From the NCBI GenBank assembly GCA_030562195.1, contig JAUJPP010000005.1, positions 9,482,826 to 9,546,825 of the forward strand: 64,000 nt of DNA. Direction: 5' to 3'. The translations under genes were made by a program, and so were the position numbers. This stretch comes from Nipponacmea schrenckii. Its lineage: Eukaryota; Mollusca; Gastropoda; Lottiidae. Of this stretch, positions 56,480 through 64,000 are shown piece after piece. Each line of letters starts with the position of its first letter. The first letter of the stretch is position 1. Below the pieces are notes generated by a model, which was given only the letters and a program-made list of their open reading frames with translations, had not been told where the DNA came from and did no database searches.

Positions 56480-57590
56480 TCTAAGTACTAATTCTGAACC
56501 ACCATTTGTTAAAGGTACCCGAAGGAAAATGAAATATGTTTTACACTGTCATGGTGGAAATAAACACCCGGATCTTCAGGTTAGTCAGCAAAGGGATAAA
56601 ACTCACTGTGCCCACCCCACAAACAGGGGTTTAATATCATCTTTAAAACCTAATACTAATTTGAACCCACCTTTGTTAAAAACCCAAGGGAAAAGAAAAT
56701 TTTTTTAAATTTATGGTGGACCATGAACCCTACTTCAAGGGAAGCCAGCATTTTCTAAAACACTTGCCACCAAAACAGTTCAAAACCATCTTCAAAGTCT
56801 AAGTACTAATTCTGAACGACCATTTGTTAAAGGTACCTGAAGGAAAATGAAATATGTTTTACACTGTCATGGTGGAAATGAACCCTGGATCTTCAGGTTA
56901 GTCAGCAAGCATCTAACTCACTGTGTCACTACAGCCCTCTACTGACAGGGTTGAAGTATAATCTCAGCCTATACTAGGATTGAACCCTGGACCTTTAGGT
57001 TAGCTAGCAAGCATCTAACTCACTGAGCCACCACAACTCTCTACTGAAAGGTTTGAAGCATTTTCTACACACTTGTTTAAACAGTTCCCAACATGCTCCA
57101 CTTTCTAAGTACTAATTCTGAACAACCATTTGTTAAAGGTACCTGAAGGAAAATGAAATATATTTTACACTGTCATGGTGGAAATGAACCCTGGATCTTC
57201 AGGTTAGTCAGCAAGCGTCAAACTCACTGTGCCACCACAAACAGTTCAAAACCATCTTCAAAGTCTAAGTACTAATTCTGAACGGCCATTTGTTAATGGT
57301 ACCTGAAGGAAAATGAAATATGTTTTACACGGTCATGCTGGGATTGAATCCTGAATCTTCAAGTCAGTCAGCAAGCATCTAACTCACTGTGCCACCACAA
57401 AAAGTTCAAAACCATCTTCAAAGTCAAAGTACTAATTCTGAACGGCCATTTGTTAAAGGTACCTGAAGGAAAATGAAATATGTTTTACACTGTCATGGTG
57501 GAAATGAACCCTGGATCTTCAGGTTAGTCAGCAAGGGTCAAACTCACTGTGTCACCACAACTCTCTACTAACAAGGTTGAAGCATTTTCT
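56480..57590. repeat. ~160-bp array containing S1 heads, right copy (six units)
   Basis: Unit starts near 56480, 56645 (degraded), 56798, 57104, 57264 and 57424. The sequence is as in the left copy. The unit at 56798 is the long form with a second S1 head. The copy number differs between the two duplicates. Confidence 0.9.
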
Positions 57591-57624
57591 AGACATGTTT
57601 CAAGAGTGAACCCTGGACTTCACA

Positions 57625-57850
57625 TGAGTTTTAATCTCGATCGCTGTGTGAAAGTTCGATGACCTTGAATAAGTTAACTTCACTCACAATTCCAGTCCAC
57701 CCAGCTGTAAATGGGTACGGATAATCCAGGAAAGATCAATGGCAAGAGTTTTGGCCAAGAGACCAGCTGGTATAGAAAGGATCCCTGTCACGGCAGACTT
57801 GTGAACCTAAGTTGTTATCCTTGTAAAATATAATTGCTCTTTCTTTCTTT
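57625..57850 (+). mobile_element. S2 SINE-like element, right duplication copy
   Basis: Same insertion as at 53005. It retains 'cggataatccaggaaagatc' and 'cacggcagacttgtgaacct', which are closer to the S2 consensus than the left copy. Confidence 0.9.
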
Positions 57851-58721
57851 TTGTTTGTTAGTAAGCAAAGCATCAAACATTCTGAGCCACCAGGGCTCTC
57901 TCCAACTGTCAAATGAATCTAAAATGAGCAGTCTGTAGCTCACAAGACTATGGATACTGTCCAATCTACTGCAACTAGAACCAGACCAGTTTCTCGACCA
58001 GTGCTCTAAAAACAAAGGTCAGTGTTCTTAGTTTAAAGATTTACAATTCAGCTTTTCTTTAAGGCTCCATCACTCAATAGTTCGTGTAAAAAAAACCTTT
58101 GTGAATTTGAAACTAATTGCTGCATGATGTATCACTTTCACCTTTTTTTCAAATTCTCTGTTAAAAAATTTCAATACATTTTGTTTTATTTGCTATTATA
58201 ACAGGCAATTATCGCTATGGTGAGCTTTTTAACGTCAGATAATAGGAGCCAGTTGTCTTGGAATGACTCGCAGGAAAAAAACAGAGGCATCAATTTAATG
58301 GCAGCATTACATTAATAAGATTTAAACATGCTGCCAACATTGCATCCAAATTGAAGTTAGATAGATGATTTTAGAATACAAATTGTTTTGAAATTTAAAT
58401 TCGCCTATCATCTTATCCTGACAAAACTCATCTTTCTTCCATGTAATTTGACAAAAATAAAATTCTGTTTTTTCTCGATATCGTGGTAATTTGTTGAGTT
58501 ATCGAGAAAATATTCATTCGTTTTAGAAATCATGCAAAAAATAGCTCGAGTGATTGGTGGGGAAGTTTTCAGTTGTGAAATAATTTGGGAGAATAAATTC
58601 GTACCCCAACGGAAGATTACATTCGTCTTCAATAAACACACCTTCAATGTTTTGAAATAGAAGAGATTTTAGTTCACCAGTTCAGCAATTTGGATTGAAA
58701 GCTTGGGTCGGAATCCCTTGA

Positions 58722-59045
58722 AATGACTGGAGTTTTACGTCCTGCTCTTCTGCACCTATTGCTAAGACACGAAATGCCATGCAGTGTGAAATGAAGGGAA
58801 TTATACAGCAGCATTAACCTTCTCGTTTTTTTTTATTGCCAACTGTCGAGGGATCTTTAACTTGCACAGCCTGTAGCACAGGGAGCCTAGGTTTTTTGCC
58901 CAATAAGAATAACTACAAGCCTTTTCCATGCCAGTCACTCCAATGACAAAGGAAAAATCCAAAAGTTTATCTCAATCTTTGAAGCCTGGACCTTCAGGTT
59001 GGCAAGTAAGCAATTAGCTGACAGAGCCACAGAGGCTTCCTTGAA
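58722..59045 (-). mobile_element. S1 SINE-like element, complete
   Basis: Most complete S1 in the window. Plus strand runs 'actggagttttacgtcctgc', 'tcttctgcacctattgctaa', 'gaaatgccatgcagtgtgaa', 'acagcagcattaaccttctc', 'gtcgagggatctttaacttg', 'cacagcctgtagcacaggga', 'cttttccatgccagtcactc', 'aatgacaaaggaaaaatcc' and the head 'gaagcctggaccttcaggtt', 'gacagagccacagaggctt'. The B-box region is slightly degraded. Confidence 0.88.
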
Positions 59046-60774
59046 TCCCCTAGTAACAACTGTATTTAATTGTAGGCCAACTTAACACTAGATTTTCATT
59101 CTTAAAAGAGATATAGATATCAGCTGATAAATAAAAGACCTCTTTCTCCATTTTTAAAAACACAAGATGCATTCAAAAAGTCGAGTATGCAATTCGACCA
59201 ATGGTGGAATTTTAACCTTGACCTTCAGACTAGCAAGCGAGCATGAACCGGTAAATCACTGAGTGACTTCAGCCTTGTATCTTAACAAGCAGCTACAGAT
59301 ACTTGTTATAACTCTGCAATTGGGTAATCAGAGTTGAACATAATGGCCAGTGGCATCAAAATAGTTCTTTTTTAATAAGTTTTCATAAAAATAAAAAAAC
59401 CATGAAAAAACGTAAAATACCTAATAAACGAGTAAGAAGAATGACTAATAGAAAGAGCTAACTGAGTAAAGAAAGAGTAATGTGAAGATGATACTATCAA
59501 TGTATTATTTTATTTGTGTTGAATACGGTAAATCAAATTAGATTGGTGAGACTGGATAGTTTTTCACGCTCAAGGGAGAACAATTATACATGGATTCATT
59601 TTCTTTCACTTTCAAAATACCTTTTAAATAGATTTTTCATTGATATACATGCAGTTTTTTTATATCTTGTGCAATTTCTCATGTGACTTTTGGGAAATTA
59701 AATGGAAATATCGGTTTTCACACAATGTTAATTTCCAAGGCAATGGAGTTGAACAATTTCCTTTCCTTGGAATCATTGAGTAAGTGAAATGAAATGCAGA
59801 TTTCCATCCTGTCTTCGACGAAACACAGAAAACAAACGTGTTGAAGCTTGAAAGAATATTATATAAACTTTCTAACTAATGATATATATATAAGTTATTC
59901 AGTAATTCAGAAAAGAAATGGAGTTTTACATCCATTGTTGATTATTAAGATCAATACATAATATTCCATATCAATCTATCAATGGATCAGATTAACACCA
60001 GGCATTATTACTAGTGGCTAATCAAACCATCCTATATTTTTAAATGGAGTTTCACATCCTTTGTTGAGTTGAGACCAATACATAATATTCCACATTAATC
60101 TCTCTATGAGGAGATTTACACAAGGCATCAGTACCAGTAGCAATCAAACCATCCTATATTTTTATACAAGGCACCACAAGATGGTGGACCATGGATGACT
60201 GGTCGTCTGATGGTAACTTGGGGCATCACAAAATAGTGGCGGGTGGTTTATTTGGGGTATACCTAGATCATGCACCACGGATAACCGGTGGAAACTTAGG
60301 AGTATAGCAAGATGGTGCACCAACAAGTGATGAGTGATATGGTAGACTTAGGCAAATCAAACCAACCTATGTTTTCCATAATAATACATCAATTAGATTT
60401 ACATCAGGCATCAACAACAATGGTAATAATGGTAGGCTTATAGACTTTGGCCAATCAAACCAACCTATATTTTTTATACAAGGCATCACATAAGGTGTAA
60501 CATGGATCATGAGTGGTGTGGTAGACTTTGGCAAATCAAACCAACCTATATTTTTGTAATAAAGATGAGTGAGTGCGTGTGGTAGACTTTGGCAAATCAA
60601 ACCAACCTATATATTAGCAGATTATATCACTTGTTAAAGTGATCCTGTATGTATCATAATTGCTGTGGTAGAATTTGACACAATAGATACCTAACTATTA
60701 TATTCAGTCAATATTGAACCCTTGATACAACTGGCATGTTTCAAATTTGTATTCAGGATTGATTCAAAGAATTA

Positions 60775-61445
60775 TCTACTTAAATGGTGCATCTGTAAAT
60801 TGCTGAAAATTGAAATGAAAATTATTAAATATGAGGCCATGTTTCATAAAAAGTTAGGTATTTCAGGGAATCTTGATTTTGAAACCACCCTGCATAATGT
60901 AATGTCATTTTCTTCTATAGCCTGAACCACTCAAGTCCTCTTCTGCGCTTTACAATTATAGAATGATTCAATAAAATGCTTGTTTTAAACAGATGTGTTT
61001 TAAGCTGTTTTTTAAACGAGTGAAGGTTGGTACAGTTTTTGAGGTTTGACGGCAGAGAATTCCATAATATTGGGGCTTAGTAGGAAAAACTTCTCATTCC
61101 GTATGAACACAGATTTACATGGTGCATTTCTTTAAATGGTGCTGAAAATTGAAATGAAAATTACTTAAATCTGAGGCCATGTTTCTCAAACATTTTGGTA
61201 TTTCTATTTTTTTAAATATTATACTATGAGGTTTTAAGGTAACACCCATTTTGAAGGGCCAACTGTACTGTCAATTTTAAAAAAGTGCAGACGTCATGGC
61301 AATTCAGAAATCAAAATAAAAGTCAATCAAATCTGAAGCCCTGTTTCAGAATATTCCAAATTTTAAATTCCACATTTTCATCAAGTTTTTTATTGCAAGA
61401 TTTTTAAGGGATGAGAGCCTGGTTTTGAGGGAACAACTGTCTTAA
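60775..61445. repeat. Module E, three further copies
   Basis: Copies start near 60778, 61132 and 61278 with 'ttaaatggtgc' or 'aaaaaagtgcagacgtcatg', then 'tgaaatgaaaattac', 'tgaggccatgtttc' or 'tgaagccctgtttc', and 'ttttgaagggccaactgt' or 'ttttgagggaacaactgtc'. Similarity falls with distance. The first copy belongs to the right duplication block. Confidence 0.65.
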
Positions 61446-61559
61446 TCGACTTTATTTTGGTCCCTTCATGCAACCAAGCTTGACATTACAGAATTCAATA
61501 CTGGGTTTCAAAGTTTGATCTAAAATCATGGAGTAAATAAATACTACATAAGAAATGGA
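61446..61559. other. Short unique spacer
   Basis: Nothing recognised. Confidence 0.3.
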
Positions 61560-61770
61560 CACTGTTGCAGTTTCATGCCTCTCCAGAAAGACACGAAACT
61601 GCATACAGTTCCAAAAATCACCAAATCAACACTTCAAAAATGAATTATGGGTATGGTCGGAATCTTTCTGAAATTTGCTGTGAATATTCAGGACACAAAT
61701 AAGTACCTCTCTGCCAAGTATCGAATCGATAACTCTACAGGAAGGGGAGAGGCACGAAACTGCAACAGTG
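61560..61770. mobile_element. MITE-B, 211-bp terminal-inverted-repeat element
   Basis: The left end 'cactgttgcagtttcatgcc' plus 'tctcc' (61560-61584) is the reverse complement of the right end 'ggagaggcacgaaactgcaa' plus 'cagtg' (61746-61770) with one mismatch in 25. A second partial inverted copy, 'cacgaaactgcatacagt', lies just inside the left end. The 160-bp interior is non-coding. No clear target-site duplication was seen. It is the only copy in the window. Confidence 0.75.
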
Positions 61771-62059
61771 CCTCAAATAAGTCAACACCAGTTTAAACGG
61801 GGCTTGATGTAACATTTCGATATTTGAATTGCCAATTATGTTGTATTATCTAATACTGAATGCCGACTTGGCATCTTATAGATTAAAACATATCGAGGGA
61901 TAACAGAAAAAGATTTGATAACCATGAAATTGGCATGGCACAATCTTTTAAGCTGCCATAAATATAATTTACGATTAGAAAGAATCTTATTGAATTCCAG
62001 TAACGCCTCAATAAGTTGCAGAAATCAAACTCTGATAGCCCATCAAATCTTTCTTCTTA
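61771..62059. other. Unique AT-rich sequence, nothing recognised
   Basis: Nothing identifiable. Confidence 0.4.
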
Positions 62060-62160
62060 TTGAAATGAAATGAAATGGAGTTTTACATCCTATTGTTCTC
62101 CATGGGGGCTAATGAGGGTGAGCTAATGAGGGTGAGCTAATGACGATGGGCCACCAGAAA
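62060..62160 (-). mobile_element. Short S1 end fragment
   Basis: 'gaaatgaaatggagttttac' and 'atcctattgttctcc', then 'gggggctaatgagggtgagc', with the last piece repeated twice. Confidence 0.7.
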
Positions 62161-62420
62161 GGCTGTAAGCAATTACTACCCTATCTGAATAGCCAAAGCA
62201 GAACCAAGCTTACAAAAGGGATGTCTCACGCCTTAACTGGAAGTGATAAAAAGAATTAGTAACAGGATATTTTTAGGAAGGTGTTCTGATGTAGAAACAC
62301 CACTGTCCAGCTGCTGGTTTGATTACATCGGAAAAGAGACTGTGGACACATGAAATTCCAGCTGTCCTTTCAAAGAGTTTCTTTTGGAACAGGATGTGAC
62401 AGACACAAATTTTAACCATA
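62161..62420. other. Unique sequence, nothing recognised
   Basis: The 62-codon minus-strand frame at 62273-62461 has no family signature. Confidence 0.4.
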
Positions 62421-62424
62421 ATTT

Positions 62425-62745
62425 TCAGTCCAGACAGTCTTTGCTGATGGCAAAATGACATGAAATCAAATATGTAAATTTATAAAGGCTATTTTTCAGT
62501 CCACCTGTGCTGATGATGAGTTGGTATTAGAAACAGCTTTTGGTAGACATTTTTAAAAAATTTAATTGTCATTTCCGGGTCAATATGCCAAAAGATATAA
62601 AACTTCAACGTAAACAGACATCCATTTTACGAACTTATTAAAATTTCAGGACCAAATTTTCAGTCCACCTGTCCAGCTGATGAGTTAGTATATCAAATGG
62701 CATTTGGTAGACTGTTTTTTTTTTCAAATTTAATCATTTTTCCTG
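62425..62745. repeat. ~166-bp duplicated unit 'ttttcagtccacctgt'
   Basis: 'tttttcagtccacctgtgct' near 62489 and 'ttttcagtccacctgtccag' near 62657 head two copies that share 'gatgagtt', 'gcttttggtagac' or 'gcatttggtagac' and 'caaatttaat'. A third, poorer start lies near 62425. Confidence 0.65.
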
Positions 62746-62774
62746 TGGACTTATACGTCAAAACATAATTTACA

Positions 62775-62885
62775 TAAAATCAAAAATTTAAGATATACAG
62801 TAATATGATTGGATAACAAAATTAAAATTTAAATCAATTTTAGCGATTGACCAATCAAATGACTGGAACACTAACAAAATTTAAC
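62775..62885. mobile_element. MITE-A copy, degraded
   Basis: 'acagtaatatgattggataa', 'caattttagcgattgacc', 'aatcaaatgactggaacac'. Inner arms recognisable, outer ends lost. Confidence 0.65.
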
Positions 62886-63220
62886 ACAGGTGTGGGTAGC
62901 TAAGCAATTTTTTTTAAATTATGAAAAAGCTTTCTATGCTACCGTCTGATAACTCAAGGCAAATAAACGAGATCAACAATCAGCACGAAACTGATCAAGA
63001 ATGACCTTTCTGTACTCATTTCATTTCATGAAAATTGTGACATGTACAAAACTCGTTGAAAAATAATTTGAAATTGAAACTAGACATGTTTGTTTCGTAT
63101 TGTAAATGAATTTTCCTTATAGAAATAATAAAATTGAAATAGCCTGGTATGTCCTAGAAATGCAGGGCTACAAATTTAAGACTTACCCCCATGATAGAAA
63201 CGCCCCCATGAAATTTTTTA
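62886..63220. other. Unique sequence, nothing recognised
   Basis: No exon or repeat seen. Confidence 0.4.
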
Positions 63221-63604
63221 GGACAACTAAACATGACCTAATGACTAGTTTTTAGAGTAAAAGAAGCAAGCCCCTGGACCTATCATAGAAACGCTACTGC
63301 CCTGCTGTTTAGAGATGGAGTCAAGTTTTTTCAGGACAACTAAACATGACCTAATGACTAGTTTTTAGAGTAAAAGAAGCAAGCCCCTGGACCTATCATA
63401 GAAACGCTACTGCCCTGCTGTTTAGAGATAGAGTCAAGTTTTTCAGGACAACTAAACATGACCTAATGACTGGTTTTTAGAGTAAAAGAAGCAAGCCCCT
63501 GGACCTATCATAGAAACGCTACTGCCCTGCTGTTTAGAGATTAAGTCAAGTTTTTTCAGGACAACTAAACATGACCTAATGACTAGTTTTTAGAGTAAAA
63601 GAAA
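63221..63604. repeat. 113-bp tandem repeat, about 3.4 copies
   Basis: Units contain 'gactagtttttagagtaaaa', 'gaagcaagcccctggaccta', 'tcatagaaacgctactgccc', 'tgctgtttagagat' and 'caggacaactaaacatgacc'. Starts at 63243, 63356, 63468 and 63581. Copies are almost identical, so the expansion is recent. Confidence 0.95.
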
Positions 63605-63801
63605 GGCGGATAGTTGTTAATAACACAGTGAACAGTTGATTAGGTGTAAACTCAGGAATAAAAAGTCAACTGAATGATTTTAGTAATAGATTAATCCATC
63701 ATGCTGACAGCTCCACTGGGTTTTATTTACTTAAAGGTTAAAAATAACATAATCAAACCAAACCAATAGATACTTAATAAACTAACAGTTTCACACCATG
63801 C
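63605..63801. other. Short unique spacer
   Basis: Nothing recognised. Confidence 0.3.
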
Positions 63802-64000
63802 AGGGTGTATCAAGATGGTGGATGGTAACTTGGGGTATATCAAGATGGTGCTTCACAGAATGACTGATGTTAAGTTGGGGTATAGCAAGACAGTGGATGG
63901 TTACACTATATGGTGGATTGTAACTAAGGGTTACACTAAATGGTGGATGGTAACTAAGGGGTTATACCAAATGGTGGATGGTTACTAAGGGGTGTTACTA
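63802..64000. repeat. ~28-bp array 'tggtggatggtaactaaggg', cut by window end
   Basis: Units vary from 'gatggtaacttggggtatat' plus 'caagatggtg' to 'aaatggtggatggtaactaa' plus 'ggggttac'. The array continues beyond the window. Similar phrases ('gcgggtggtaaacttggggt', 'caagatggtg') occur in the duplication blocks near 55.38 kb and 60.24 kb. Confidence 0.85.

Larger units (their letters stand above)
56114..60914. repeat. Tandem segmental duplication, right copy (~4.8 kb)
   Basis: Same order of parts as the left copy. By eye the unique core (for example 53400-54050 against 58021-58670) differs only by scattered substitutions, with eight differences across the 240 bases at 53787-54026 and 58408-58647, seven of them transitions. 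It is longer than the left copy because its ~160-bp array has about two more units (six starts, 56480-57424) and its S1 element is intact. Two patches (56575-56770 and 60600-60800) are unusually garbled. Confidence 0.93.

Noticed and set aside
53787..58647. A 79-codon minus-strand frame conserved in both duplication blocks (53787-54026 and 58408-58647)
   Set aside because: Conservation is explained by recent duplication. Four residue changes come from eight base changes, which shows no protein-level constraint, and no domain is recognisable.

Overview
This window looks like non-coding DNA from the nuclear genome of an animal, probably an invertebrate. It is AT-rich throughout, has no operon-like gene packing, and has no open reading frame longer than about 100 codons except where a G-poor or stop-free tandem repeat keeps a frame open by chance. 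A marine mollusc is my best guess, because tRNA-derived short elements and arrays of this style are typical there. That lineage call is inference and I would not rely on it. I recognise no protein-coding gene, no rRNA, no genuine tRNA gene, no CRISPR array and no viral or toxin gene.

The content is almost entirely repeats in a unique AT-rich background. Two dispersed short elements recur. Element S1 has a tRNA-like head (A box near tggctcagtgag, B box near ggttcaatcc), a body containing 'catgcagtgtgcaatgag' and an end reading 'gagttttacgtcctac' on the opposite strand. Element S2 has a different tRNA-like head (tagctcagcggttagagc), a central hairpin motif (cacccagctgtaaatgggta) and a conserved 3' part ending 'aagttgttatccttgtaa'. 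Both look like Pol III-type SINEs. There are also a foldback/MITE-like element with CCAAT/ATTGG arms (MITE-A, four loci), a 211-bp terminal-inverted-repeat element (MITE-B), and a weaker dispersed repeat (D).

Layout: 0-9 kb holds diverged 60-bp repeats, S1 fragments, a 34-bp satellite (3.1-4.1 kb), a 56-bp array (6.2-6.7 kb), a 111-bp array (7.2-8.1 kb) and an S1-derived array (8.6-8.9 kb). 9-13 kb holds MITE-A and a large palindrome whose arms are 28-bp tandem repeats in opposite orientation (11.8-12.66 kb). 13-25 kb holds S1/S2 fragments, G-poor arrays at 17 and 21 kb, a triplicated 110-bp unit at 19.2 kb and an S1-head array at 23 kb. 25-39 kb holds many arrays, including an 86-bp satellite (33.4-34.8 kb), a 36-bp array (35.7-36.45 kb) and an S1-end array (36.7-37.9 kb). 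39-48 kb holds an A-box array (40.8-41.6 kb), an S1-head array (43.8-44.6 kb) and a MITE-derived array (46.4-47.1 kb). 50 kb holds a 12-bp pyrimidine-rich array. 51.8-60.9 kb is a direct tandem segmental duplication of a block of about 4.3/4.8 kb.

The most interesting pattern is that at least eight separate arrays are built from pieces of the same S1, S2 or MITE-A elements, each array amplifying a different piece. This window therefore appears to show several independent conversions of a dispersed transposable element into a tandem satellite. I did not find a convincing new protein-based system.
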